Shown here piece after piece: positions 10,091-18,064 of a DNA stretch of 64,000 nt (the first letter of the stretch is position 1; each line of letters opens with the position of its first letter). Position numbers and translations under genes: made by a program. This DNA comes from Amarolinea aalborgensis (GTDB lineage Bacteria; Chloroflexota; Anaerolineae; SSC4; Amarolineaceae): contig NZ_UETR01000017.1 in the NCBI RefSeq assembly GCF_900491745.1, forward strand, positions 6,702 through 70,701. Direction: 5' to 3'. Below the pieces are notes generated by a model that was given only the letters and a program-made list of their open reading frames with translations, was not told the DNA's origin and did not search any database.

Positions 10091-10977
10091 AAACGTCACG
10101 CGCAACCCCATCTAACTCTGTCGCCATGATTGAGGTTGCCGGTCTGCACAAGCGGTTCGGCAAAGTCACGGTGGTCGCCGATCTTAGTTTCGAGGTGGCG
10201 GCCGGAGAGGCGCTGGCCCTGTGGGGCGCGAACGGCGCCGGCAAGACGACGGCCATCAAATGCCTGTTGGGTCTGCTCGACTACGAGGGCCGCATCGGCA
10301 TCAACGGCCTGGATGCCCGGCGCCACGGGCGTGACGCGCGCCGCCAACTGGGCTATGTGCCGCAGGAATTGGCCTTCTACGACGATCTGACCACCCTGGC
10401 TACGGCGCAGTTCTATGGCCGCCTCAAGCATGTGCCGTCCACACGGCCGCACGCAGTGCTGACCCAGGTTGGCCTGGCCGATCATGCTGGCAAGCCGGTC
10501 AGCGCGCTCTCGGGCGGCATGAAACAGCGCCTGGCCCTGGCCCTGGCCCTGCTGGCGGATCCGCCCGTGCTCGTGCTTGATGAGCCAACCTCCAACCTGG
10601 ACACCGTGGCGCGCGATCAGTTTTTGCAGCTGCTGGGCGAGGTCAAGACCTCTGGCAAGACGATCCTCTTCACCTCGCACCGCCTGGAAGAAGTGGAAAC
10701 CCTGGCCGACCGCGCGCTGGTGCTGGAGAAAGGCCAACTGATCGCCCAAGTGCCCGCAGCCAATCTGGCCGTAACCGTCGGCCTCAAGAGTCGGGTCAAG
10801 CTCTATCTGCCCGATGCTGCGCTCGACGCCGCGCTGGCGATCCTGCAGCGGGATGGGTTCACTGCCTCGCGCAACGGCACGGGCATCTACGTAGACGTAC
10901 AGCCGGGGCACAAGGCGCAGCCGATCCAGGCGCTGGCCGCAGCCCAGATCACGGTGCGCGATTTTGAAGTGGTGTGA
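10087..10977 (+). CDS. nosF: NosF, ABC transporter ATP-binding protein
   Basis: A 296-residue ATPase with Walker A GANGAGKTT (from residue 47), a Q-loop PQELAFY, the signature LSGGMKQRL, Walker B PVLVLDEPTSNLD and the switch His in FTSHRLEE. It pairs with NosY to drive copper or sulfur delivery for NosZ maturation through NosD. The start at 10087 overlaps nosD by ATGA and has AGGCAGG upstream. A later ATG at 10126 has no ribosome binding site. A C-terminal extension of about 70 residues follows the ATPase domain. Confidence 0.93.
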   Translation: MKTSRATPSNSVAMIEVAGLHKRFGKVTVVADLSFEVAAGEALALWGANGAGKTTAIKCLLGLLDYEGRIGINGLDARRHGRDARRQLGYVPQELAFYDDLTTLATAQFYGRLKHVPSTRPHAVLTQVGLADHAGKPVSALSGGMKQRLALALALLADPPVLVLDEPTSNLDTVARDQFLQLLGEVKTSGKTILFTSHRLEEVETLADRALVLEKGQLIAQVPAANLAVTVGLKSRVKLYLPDAALDAALAILQRDGFTASRNGTGIYVDVQPGHKAQPIQALAAAQITVRDFEVV

Positions 10978-10986
10978 GGCAAGATC

Positions 10987-11814
10987 ATGGATTTTCGCAA
11001 TGTGGCAACGCTCCTGCAAAAAGAACTGCGCGACTCGCTGCGCAACCGCTGGTTTGTGCTCTACACTGTGGCCTTCACCGTTCTGGCGCTGGGACTTTCG
11101 TTCCTGGCCCTATCTGGCGCAGGCGTGGTGGGGTTTGCCGGTTTCGGACGCACGGCCGCCAGCCTGATCAACCTCGTGCTCCTGATCGTGCCGCTCATGG
11201 CGTTGACCGTCGGCGCGCAGAGCCTGGCGGCGGAGTCCGAGCGGGGCACCCTGAGCTACCTGTTAGCGCAGCCCATTACACGGCTGGAAGTCTTCTTGGG
11301 CAAGTACCTGGGATTGGCCCTGGCTATCCTGGCCGCGCTGACGTTGGGATTCGGCATTTCCGGCCTGGTCATGGCCGCCAACGGCATGGCCTACGCCGAT
11401 ACGTACCTGGCCCTGGTCGGCCTGGCGTTTTTGTTGGCGTTGACGATGCTGAGCGTCGGCTTCGTCATCTCCGCCTTTGCCCACAAAGCTGGCATCGCCA
11501 TCGGCATCTCACTCTTCCTCTGGTTGACCTTCGTCTTCCTGGGCGACCTGGGCATGATGGGGACAGCGGTTTCGATGCGGTTGAAGATTGCCGATTTGTT
11601 CCTGCTGGCCAGCGCCAACCCGCTGCAGGTGTTCAAGATGGCCTCCATCCTCAGCATCAACGCCACGCTGGATGTGCTAGGGCCTGCTGGGCTTTACGCC
11701 CTGCAGACCTATGGCAGCAATCTGCTGTGGATATTCCTGGCGGTGCTCGTGGTCTGGGTGCTGGCGCCCCTCGGCCTGGCGTACGCACGCTTTCGGCAGC
11801 GGGGAGATTTTTAG
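10987..11814 (+). CDS. nosY: NosY, ABC-2 type permease
   Basis: A 275-residue membrane protein of the ABC-2 permease family with six predicted helices. The N-terminal LLQKELRDSLRNRWF, the AAESERGTLSYLLAQPITRLEVFLGKY-type coupling region and LLSSANP-like segment (LLASANPLQVFKM) are characteristic of NosY. It forms the membrane half of the transporter with NosF. The gene starts nine bases after nosF with GAGG upstream, so it is in the same transcript. Confidence 0.92.
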   Translation: MDFRNVATLLQKELRDSLRNRWFVLYTVAFTVLALGLSFLALSGAGVVGFAGFGRTAASLINLVLLIVPLMALTVGAQSLAAESERGTLSYLLAQPITRLEVFLGKYLGLALAILAALTLGFGISGLVMAANGMAYADTYLALVGLAFLLALTMLSVGFVISAFAHKAGIAIGISLFLWLTFVFLGDLGMMGTAVSMRLKIADLFLLASANPLQVFKMASILSINATLDVLGPAGLYALQTYGSNLLWIFLAVLVVWVLAPLGLAYARFRQRGDF

Positions 11815-11818
11815 GTTG

Positions 11819-11935
11819 AGGACAAAGTACAAAGTGCGTAGGGGCGAACGCTGAATGAGGAAAGCTAAACGCTGATATCGAACAGTGTGCAGAGTGCGTA
11901 GTCGAGTCTCGGATTAGTGAACGCTGATGGTGAAG
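11819..11935. repeat. Imperfect direct repeat between nosY and nosL
   Basis: The nosY-nosL spacer holds two imperfect copies of a unit with core AGTGCGTAG followed some bases later by GAACGCTGA (near 11832-11853 and 11891-11930), with a third AACGCTGA between them. There is no coding potential. It looks like low-complexity spacer decay rather than an operator. Confidence 0.35.
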
Positions 11936-11999
11936 AGCGATGGCCGGCTCGCCGTGGAAAAAGAACCGTAAAAATGCGGAGAAAGGTGAAGAACAAAAA

Positions 12000-12515
12000 A
12001 TGAAGACGCGTGTGATTCTCTTCGTAACCGTTGTGCTGGCGCTCGTGCTGGCAGGCTGCAGCCGGGGGCAAACCGAAATCAAGCCGCCGACTGTCCGCCT
12101 GGGCGAAGATAAGTGCGCTGACTGCGATATGATCATCAACGATATGCGCTTTGCCTGCGCTGCCATGCGTGAAGTGAGCGCCAATGACTATGAAAGCCTG
12201 CTCTTCGATGATATTGGCGACCTGGTGCGCTACCTGGCGAAACACAGCGATCAGAAATTCGTGGCGACTTATGTCCACGATTATGAAACGCAGGCCTGGA
12301 TCGAGGCCGACAAGGCCGCCTATGTGAGCAGCAAGGAGCTGAAGACGCCGATGGCGTCCGGCCTGCTGGCGGTCAACAGCGCGAGCGCGGCCCAGGCCCT
12401 GGCCGCCAAAATGAACGGCGCGGTCATGGATTGGGCGGCGGTCAAGGCGCAAGCAGGCGGCATGGGCATGCCCGGCGGCAAGATGCAGGGGCAAGCGACG
12501 CCAGCCAGCCAGTAG
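12000..12515 (+). CDS. nosL: NosL, copper-binding lipoprotein
   Basis: A 171-residue lipoprotein (lipobox LAGC, Cys 20) with the NosL metal motif KCADCDMII: Cys 39, Cys 42 and Met 44. NosL binds Cu(I) and supplies copper for the NosZ CuZ centre. The start at 12000 is supported by GAAAGGTGAA upstream and by the signal peptide. The C-terminus is Gly/Met/Gln-rich (GGMGMPGGKMQG), which could add weak copper sites. It lies 185 bases after nosY. Confidence 0.92.
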   Translation: MKTRVILFVTVVLALVLAGCSRGQTEIKPPTVRLGEDKCADCDMIINDMRFACAAMREVSANDYESLLFDDIGDLVRYLAKHSDQKFVATYVHDYETQAWIEADKAAYVSSKELKTPMASGLLAVNSASAAQALAAKMNGAVMDWAAVKAQAGGMGMPGGKMQGQATPASQ

Positions 12516-12585
12516 AAGGGCTGCTGTGGCGGCCGGAGCAGCGATTGTGCAGCCGTTGCGCAGTGCGTCACAAGCCATGCCGCGA

Positions 12586-12614
12586 TTGACGAAAAGCGCC
12601 TTTTGTAGTATGCT
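12586..12614 (+). promoter_or_regulatory. Sigma-70-like promoter for cytochrome c
   Basis: TTGACG, 17 bases, then TATGCT, with a predicted start near 12621. This leaves an 80-base leader before the cytochrome ATG, which has GGAGGAG upstream. It suggests that the cytochrome can be transcribed separately from the nos genes. Confidence 0.65.
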
Positions 12615-12703
12615 TGGGTTCAGCCACGTCAGCCACAAAGCCTTCCGTACGACTGACGGGGTGGTTGATCATCACGTAAGAAAATCGGAGGAGATCAAAT
12701 CGT

Positions 12704-13120
12704 ATGCGTAAATTCTGGTTGTTTGCGGTATTAGTTGTTGTCGTCCTGGCTCTCGTCGCCTGTGGGGGCGGCGCGGCAACTCCCGCTCCGGCCAAAGCCA
12801 CCGAAGCCCCGAAGCCTGCTGATACGACGATGAAGGGCGACGCTGTCGCCGGCAAGAAACTCTATGACACGGCGTGTGTCGCGTGCCATGGTCCCGATGC
12901 CGTAGGCGTGCAGGGACTCGGCAAGTCGTGGGTCACTTCGACTTTCATCAAGTCAGAGACCGATGCCCAGATTCTGGAATTCGTCAAGAAGGGGCGTCCC
13001 GCGAGTGATCCGGCCAACACCACCGGCGTTGACATGCCTGCGAAGGGCGGCAACCCGGCGCTGACCGATCAGGACCTGACCAACATCATCGCGTACATGC
13101 GCACCGTCAACAAGCCATAA
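12704..13120 (+). CDS. Lipoprotein monohaem cytochrome c
   Basis: A 138-residue c-type cytochrome. The signal peptide ends in a lipobox (LVAC, Cys 20), followed by an Ala/Pro linker. The haem site is CVACH (Cys 58, Cys 61, His 62), and Met 111 in DMPAKGG is the likely distal axial ligand. It is of class I size. Being membrane-tethered next to a membrane-tethered NosZ, it is a plausible direct electron donor to the CuA site (inference). It has its own promoter and a strong downstream hairpin. Confidence 0.9.
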   Translation: MRKFWLFAVLVVVVLALVACGGGAATPAPAKATEAPKPADTTMKGDAVAGKKLYDTACVACHGPDAVGVQGLGKSWVTSTFIKSETDAQILEFVKKGRPASDPANTTGVDMPAKGGNPALTDQDLTNIIAYMRTVNKP

Positions 13121-13174
13121 CGGCTCCACGTTTCAGCCAACGAAAAGCTGGCTGGAAACGGCAGATTTGAAGCA

Positions 13175-13211
13175 AAGAAGGCCGGGGGTGAAAGTCACCC
13201 CCGGCCTTCTT
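13175..13211 (+). terminator. Strong hairpin terminator after cytochrome c
   Basis: A perfect 17-bp stem (AAGAAGGCCGGGGGTGA with its complement) closes a 3-base loop, ending in TTCTT. It is placed 55 bases after the cytochrome stop. The following 250 bases to the next gene hold no recognisable element. Confidence 0.75.
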
Positions 13212-13468
13212 GCGTCCCGGCGCCGCACGAGCAAGGATGGTTGGGCGAGCTGACCGGACGGCGCTGTCGCGTAAGCCGCTGGTCTGCCGTGGCTGGCGCG
13301 CCGGAGCATGACCGGCCGCAAACGGCGTTGTCACGCCGGAGTCGTGACCTATCACCCTGGCGAGCGGGGCAAGACCGACATGACAAAAGTCGCAGACCCC
13401 AGCGTGGCATGGCGCGATAGTTTGAGCGAGGGCCGGCCCTCATCAATCGCTAAAGGACACGATTTTCC

Positions 13469-13909
13469 ATGCCGACATTTACCCGTTGGTGCATCAAGAC
13501 CGCTTTTCTTTACTTCACTGTGGCGGTCTTGATCTTCGCCGCCCTGCTCTGGTCGCAGGTGCTCACGCTGCCGCCGTATGTGGCGGCGCTGCGCCCCGTG
13601 GCCTATCATCTGCTGATGGTGGGCTGGGCAAGCCAGTTGATCTTTGGAGTGGTCTTTTGGATGTTTCCGCGCCTCAGCAAGGAACGGCCGCGGGGCAATG
13701 AGCGGGCCGCCTGGTACGTCTACGGGGCGCTGAATCTGGGTCTCCTGCTGCGCCTGCTGGCGGAGCCGCTGCAGACGCGCAGCCCGGCGCCGATCTGGGG
13801 TTGGCTGCTCGTCGCATCAGGCCTACTACAAGTCAGTGCAGGCTGGGTGTTCGTCTGGAACTCATGGTCACGCGTCAAGCCGCTGGGCAGCGCGGCAGGA
13901 GGTAAGTGA
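13469..13909 (+). CDS. Four-helix membrane protein, haem-copper-oxidase-like, copy 1
   Basis: A 146-residue protein with four predicted helices. It starts MPTFTRWCIKTAF and carries AYHLLMVGWASQLIFGVVFWMFPR, with a His at a helix start followed by W and a WMFPR end. This pattern resembles helix pairs of cbb3-type oxidase subunit I and NnrS-like proteins. A soluble C-terminal VWNSWSRVKPL follows. The protein is too short to be an oxidase. It overlaps by one base with a paralogue. Location after nosZ and cytochrome c suggests a respiratory or haem-binding role (inference). Confidence 0.65.
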   Translation: MPTFTRWCIKTAFLYFTVAVLIFAALLWSQVLTLPPYVAALRPVAYHLLMVGWASQLIFGVVFWMFPRLSKERPRGNERAAWYVYGALNLGLLLRLLAEPLQTRSPAPIWGWLLVASGLLQVSAGWVFVWNSWSRVKPLGSAAGGK

Positions 13910-14340
13910 TGCCGACCCTGTCCCGCTGGTTCGTGCGCACCTCATTCGTTTACCTGGCGGCTGGGTTCACGTTAGGCGGATTGATCTTGCTCCAGAAGGG
14001 GCTAGGCATCCTGCCCGGCGTTTGGGTCTGGCTGCCGGTGCACGTCTTCTTCGTGCTCTTCGGTTGGATCCTCCAGTTCACTCTGGGCATGGCCTACTGG
14101 ATTCTGCCGCGCTGGGGCGTCATCGAGGGCCGCAACCGGGGCAATGACCGGCTGCCGCGTCTCAGTTACATTGGTTGGAACGGCGGGCTGCTGTGCCTGC
14201 TGCTGGGGCCGTGGCTGCGCGGCGCCTGGTTGTCCCAGGCTGCTGCGTGGTTCAACGGCGTTGGGGGAACACTCCTCGTTATGGCCACGGTGCTTTTCTT
14301 GGCTCACAGCTGGCCGCGAGTCAAGCCATTCTTGACGTGA
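13909..14340 (+). CDS. Four-helix membrane protein, haem-copper-oxidase-like, copy 2
   Basis: A 143-residue paralogue of the preceding gene, with the same layout: MPTLSRWFVRTSF at the start, a central VHVFFVLFGWILQFTLGMAYWILPRW, and the ending HSWPRVKPFL. The ATG at 13909 shares a base with the upstream stop (TGATG), and AGGAGG precedes it. The pair arose by tandem duplication and probably forms a heterodimer. The central His and the YWILPR motif again recall cbb3 oxidase subunit I segments. No catalytic metal site is recognisable. Confidence 0.65.
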   Translation: MPTLSRWFVRTSFVYLAAGFTLGGLILLQKGLGILPGVWVWLPVHVFFVLFGWILQFTLGMAYWILPRWGVIEGRNRGNDRLPRLSYIGWNGGLLCLLLGPWLRGAWLSQAAAWFNGVGGTLLVMATVLFLAHSWPRVKPFLT

Positions 14341-14445
14341 GCAGCGCGATGCGCGGCGTAGACTTGGGTGTCCCATTCCAGACTAGACAGGCTTTCGTAG
14401 TACAATGGCGCCACGCATTCAAGCACGAATAGGTAGGAGGACAGC

Positions 14446-14811
14446 ATGGCGACTAGATCAACGGCTCATTCCATTGATGAGTACATTTCAGGATTTCCGC
14501 CCAAGACTCAGCAGGTGCTGGAGGAGCTGCGCGCGCTCATCAAGGCATCAGCACCCGCCGCGACAGAGACGATTAGCTACGCGATCCCCACGTTCGATCT
14601 GAACGGGAAACACCTGGTCCACTTCGCTGGCTATGAGCGGCACGTCGGGCTTTATCCGGCGCCAAGTGGGCTTGAGGCGTTCAAGGAAGACCTGAAGCCT
14701 TACAAGCAGGGGAAGGGTTCAGTGCAGTTTCCACTCGACCAACCATTGCCCACGGATTTGATTCGCCGGATCGTCGAATTCCGGGTCGCGCAGAACACTG
14801 GCAAGGCCTAG
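14446..14811 (+). CDS. DUF1801 (YdhG-like) protein
   Basis: A 121-residue protein of the DUF1801/YdhG fold. Signature segments are IDEYISGFPPKTQQVLEELR near the N-terminus, TISYAIPTFDLNGKHLVHFAGY, and GLYPAPSGLEAF with KGSVQFPLDQPLP. Some members have been linked to iron handling (the Bacillus frataxin-like YdhG), but most are uncharacterised. GTAGGAGGAC precedes the ATG. It is not obviously linked to its neighbours. Confidence 0.85.
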   Translation: MATRSTAHSIDEYISGFPPKTQQVLEELRALIKASAPAATETISYAIPTFDLNGKHLVHFAGYERHVGLYPAPSGLEAFKEDLKPYKQGKGSVQFPLDQPLPTDLIRRIVEFRVAQNTGKA

Positions 14812-14849
14812 ACCTAGGGCCGCGGTCAACGAATGTCTGGAGGCTCATC

Positions 14850-15002
14850 ATGAATGGCGCGGGCAGGGCTTGCGACCACAGGCTGGCCTGGTATCAATTC
14901 GTAGCCGGTGATTTGGTGGCCGTGATCGGGAATCCAAATAAACTGGCCGCCTTCGAAGCGTTGGTCGCTCCACTGGCGCCTGAATCCCTCGAGGCCGCTT
15001 AA
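14850..15002 (+). CDS. Small 50-aa ORF
   Basis: A 50-codon frame (starting MNGAGRACDHRLAWYQF, ending LAPESLEAA) with TGGAGG six bases before the ATG. The predicted product is amphipathic and helical at its C-terminus. Its stop overlaps the convergent Lgt-like gene stop by four bases. The ribosome binding site makes translation plausible, but no family is recognised. Confidence 0.4.
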   Translation: MNGAGRACDHRLAWYQFVAGDLVAVIGNPNKLAAFEALVAPLAPESLEAA

Positions 15003-15733
15003 GCCGCGCTGGCCTCAGCCTGCGGCGGCGCGGTCAGTACGCGCGGCAAAGCCGCCAGGGCTACGGCCAGCGCGATGAGCTGCTCGGCACGGAACCCGCC
15101 GGCCAGGAGCAAGCTGTCGCCGCGGAAGGCGTCGCACAGCAGGCGGCTGAGCGCGTAGAGGAAAAGGGCCAGCCAGGCGCGCTGGCCCGGCCAGGTCGCT
15201 GGTCGTCGCAGCACCGCCAGAAGCGCCAGCAGTCCCGCGCCCAGTTGATAAAGCTGCACGGGATGGCGCCGCGCCCCCCATAGGTCCACCGCCCACGGCA
15301 GCGTCGAAGGCGCGCCATAGGCATCGCCAGCTAAGAAATCGGCCAGGCTCAAGATCGTCAGCCCAAGCAGGATGCCTGGCGCGAGCGCATCCAGCACCGT
15401 CAACAGCGGCAGACGCAGGCGCCGGGCGTAGAGCCATCCCGCCAGCAGGCCGATGAGCAGACCGGGCGTCCAGGCCAGGGTGCCTGGACGCAGCGAGATA
15501 ATGGCGAGCGGGTCTTGCTGATAGGCCGACCAGAACTGTACGACGTAGACCAGACGGCCGCCAATCAGCGTTGCGATGGCGCTAACAAAGCCCAGGTTCC
15601 AGAGGTGATCGCCATCCAGGCCGCGAGCGCGTGCCAGGTGTGCGGCCAACCACAGCGCCGCGTACAGCGCCGCCAGCGCCAGCAGAGGCTTGACCGGCAG
15701 GCTGACGCCGGCAATCAGAATGGTTCGCAGCAC
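14999..15733 (-). CDS. Divergent Lgt-like membrane protein
   Basis: A 244-residue polytopic protein related to prolipoprotein diacylglyceryl transferase. It retains GGRLVYV near residue 58, GDAYGAPSTLPWAV, the HPVQLYQ motif and GGFRAEQLIAL. However, the usual HGG segment and the Arg-x-Gly-Asn motif of true Lgt are not present (LAWTPGLL and SLADFLAGD instead). It is therefore unlikely to be the lipoprotein-modifying Lgt and may have another function. It follows a TlpA-like thioredoxin by 11 bases in the same operon. Confidence 0.7.
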   Translation of the reverse strand: MLRTILIAGVSLPVKPLLALAALYAALWLAAHLARARGLDGDHLWNLGFVSAIATLIGGRLVYVVQFWSAYQQDPLAIISLRPGTLAWTPGLLIGLLAGWLYARRLRLPLLTVLDALAPGILLGLTILSLADFLAGDAYGAPSTLPWAVDLWGARRHPVQLYQLGAGLLALLAVLRRPATWPGQRAWLALFLYALSRLLCDAFRGDSLLLAGGFRAEQLIALAVALAALPRVLTAPPQAEASAA

Positions 15734-15744
15734 GGTCGTTGTCC

Positions 15745-16284
15745 CTACTTCAGCAGACTTTCCATCTTACTTGCCAGCAAGGCCTGGCTCATAGGCCCGC
15801 CGATGATGATCTCGCGGATCACGCCCTCGCGATCTATGAAGAAGGTCGTGGGCAGCGAACGTACGCGGTAGAGTTGGCTAACCGCCGCGTCGCGGTCGAG
15901 CAGCACGGGAAAATCCAGCCCGAGCGTCTGCATGAACCCGGCTACCTGGTTCGCCTCTTCAGCCTGGTTGACGCCCAGCACGCGCACGCCCTGGTCGCCA
16001 TACGCCTGCGCGGCCGCCTGCAAGGCCGGCATTTCGGCGCGACAGGGAGGACACCACGTGGCCCAGAAATTGAGCACCACAGGCTGCCCATGCCAGTCCG
16101 CCAACCGCACGCTCTGGCCGTCCAGGCGGCTGAGGCTGAAGTCCGGCGCAGGGAAGCCGACCTGCGGGCTGGGCGGACGCTGGCCCGGTGGGCCAAACAG
16201 GGTTGCATCTTGCACCCGCGTCGCATTGATCCAGACCAGACCGGCAATGAGCAGCAGCAGCCAGGTGAGCCGCGCGGCTTTCAT
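15745..16284 (-). CDS. TlpA/ResA-type membrane-anchored thioredoxin
   Basis: A 179-residue protein with a single N-terminal membrane helix, then a thioredoxin fold containing LNFWATWCPPCRAEMP (redox CxxC) and the cis-Pro loop SLPTTFFID. Such proteins reduce disulfides outside the cytoplasm, for example of apocytochromes or other thiol proteins. The start at 16284 overlaps the acpS stop as ATGA; longer in-frame versions overlap acpS and are rejected. Its Lgt-like neighbour is probably a functional partner. Confidence 0.9.
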   Translation of the reverse strand: MKAARLTWLLLLIAGLVWINATRVQDATLFGPPGQRPPSPQVGFPAPDFSLSRLDGQSVRLADWHGQPVVLNFWATWCPPCRAEMPALQAAAQAYGDQGVRVLGVNQAEEANQVAGFMQTLGLDFPVLLDRDAAVSQLYRVRSLPTTFFIDREGVIREIIIGGPMSQALLASKMESLLK

Positions 16285-16652
16285 GATGATCCCTGGGCGA
16301 CGACAAAGGCCACGGCGTACGCAGCGGTGTGTGACAGGCTGATCGCCCACTGCTGCAAACCCAGGCGCTCGGCCTGCGCGCGCGCGGCGCCGTGCAGGGC
16401 CACGGTGGGCTGGCCGTGCGGCGTGCGCACAATCTCGATCTCGGTCCACTGCAGACCGTCCCAGCCAGTGCCAAGCGCCTTGCTAACCGCCTCCTTGCCC
16501 GCCCAGCGCGCGGCCAGGGATGTGGCCTGACCCTGGCAGTCGGCCGCTTCCCGGGCGGTATACACCCGCGCCAGGAAGCGCGCCGCATGCCGATCAAGCA
16601 CCGCCTGTACGCGCGCAACCTCGATCAGATCAACACCAATGGCCAGGGTCAT
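16281..16652 (-). CDS. acpS: Holo-[acyl-carrier-protein] synthase
   Basis: A 123-residue 4'-phosphopantetheinyl transferase of AcpS type. It transfers phosphopantetheine from CoA to the Ser of acyl carrier protein. IGVDLIEVARV (metal-binding Asp), FLARVYTAREA, AARWAGKEAVSKALG (Glu and Lys of the active site) and ISLSHTAAYAVAF are all present. The size is typical. It is in an operon with a M16 gene upstream (27 bases) and the thioredoxin downstream. Confidence 0.95.
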   Translation of the reverse strand: MTLAIGVDLIEVARVQAVLDRHAARFLARVYTAREAADCQGQATSLAARWAGKEAVSKALGTGWDGLQWTEIEIVRTPHGQPTVALHGAARAQAERLGLQQWAISLSHTAAYAVAFVVAQGSS

Positions 16653-16679
16653 AGGAGTCTACGTCCTGTTCAGCCGCGA

Positions 16680-17954
16680 TCATGCGGCTGCGGGTGGGCC
16701 GGCAATGCCGAGCGCATAATTGGCCGGGTCCAGGAAACGATGCACCGCCGCCTGCAACTGCGCGGCCGTCAGCTCTTTGATGAAGGTGGGGTAGTGATCG
16801 AGGAAATCAAGCCCCAGGTTGAAGCGCTCCATGTCGGAAATGGTGTCGGCCACACCCTGGTTCGTTTCCAATCGCAGGGGCAAGATGCCGGTCATGAAGG
16901 CTTGCGAGTCGGCCAGTTCGTCTTCCGGGATCAGCTCGTCGCGCAAGCGCACGATTTCCTCCAGCACGCTGCTGATCGTGCGCTCGACGTTTGCCGGGTT
17001 GACGCCGGCCACCGCCATCCATGAGCCCGGGCCTTCACCAGACTCCACGGCGCTGTACGCGTAGTAGGCCAGGCCCTGCTTTTCGCGCACGTTCTCACCC
17101 AGACGACCCATCATGCCGAAACGCCCCAAGATGGTGTTCGCCAACGCCGCCGCGTAGTAATCGGGGTCGTTGCGTTCCGGCCCCAACCAGCCCAACACGA
17201 TGTCCGTCTGCGTCTTGCCGGCAATGGCTACCCGACGCTCAACAATGCCGTTGGGCGCCGCGACGGGCGGCAGCGCCGCGCTGACCGTCGGGCGCTCCCA
17301 ATTCCCCAGCAGTTGCTCAAGCTGCGCCAGCAGGCTGTCTGTCTGCACATCTCCCACGATGACGAGGGCGCCGTCGGCCGGGCTATAGGTGCGATGGTAG
17401 AAATCGAGCATGTTCTGTCGCGTCAGGCCAAGCACGGTTTCACGTTCGCCGGATAGGCTGCGGCCGTACGGATGATCCGCGCCGTAGAGCAGTTGGCGGA
17501 AGGTGAGGGACGCCATGCTGCGCGTATCATTGTCGCGCTCCTGAAGACCCGTCAGGATCTGTCCGCGCACCTTCTCCACGTGTTCTTCAGGGAACGTGGG
17601 ATGGCGGAGGATGTCGGTCATGATATCCAACAGCAAAGGCAGGTCCTCGCGCAGGCATTTGCCGTTGAAATCGGTGATGTGGCGTCCACTGCCGACGCCA
17701 AACGATGCGCCTACAGCTTCAAGCGTCTCGTTGATGTCGGCAAAGGAGCGGTTGGCCGTGCCGCGGCGCAGCATGGAGGCCGTGAAGCTGGCCAGGCCGC
17801 TCTGGGCCGGCGTTTCCAACAGAGAGCCGCCGCGCAGATAGCCGCTGACGACCACCGAAGGATTGGTATGATTTTCATGCACCAGCACGATCAGCCCATT
17901 GCTCAAGCGCTGCCGGGTGATGGAAGTTGAATCAGGGACAGCCAGTTTGTTCAT
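16680..17954 (-). CDS. M16 peptidase family protein without HxxEH
   Basis: A 424-residue M16 protein. The place where the HxxEH zinc motif should be reads SGLASFTASML, so it cannot bind the catalytic zinc in the usual way. The rest of the fold is intact, including the C-terminal Arg/Tyr-type segment REKQGLAYYAYS that M16 partners supply to the substrate site. In mitochondrial processing peptidase and many bacterial systems an inactive subunit pairs with an HxxEH subunit; that is the likely role here with one of the two neighbours. Confidence 0.9.
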   Translation of the reverse strand: MNKLAVPDSTSITRQRLSNGLIVLVHENHTNPSVVVSGYLRGGSLLETPAQSGLASFTASMLRRGTANRSFADINETLEAVGASFGVGSGRHITDFNGKCLREDLPLLLDIMTDILRHPTFPEEHVEKVRGQILTGLQERDNDTRSMASLTFRQLLYGADHPYGRSLSGERETVLGLTRQNMLDFYHRTYSPADGALVIVGDVQTDSLLAQLEQLLGNWERPTVSAALPPVAAPNGIVERRVAIAGKTQTDIVLGWLGPERNDPDYYAAALANTILGRFGMMGRLGENVREKQGLAYYAYSAVESGEGPGSWMAVAGVNPANVERTISSVLEEIVRLRDELIPEDELADSQAFMTGILPLRLETNQGVADTISDMERFNLGLDFLDHYPTFIKELTAAQLQAAVHRFLDPANYALGIAGPPAAA

Positions 17955-18064
17955 AAGACTCGCTCTTGGTTTCTTGTATCAGTTACTCATGCTCCGGGGG
18001 CACAACCGTGAATGATAACAGGCAATTCGTAGCGATCCGTGTTCATTCGCGGCCTGTTTGTATG

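Noticed and set aside
16680..17954. Frameshift as the cause of the missing HxxEH in the first M16 gene
   Set aside because: The sequence is continuous and in frame across the site, and zinc-less M16 partners are a known type.
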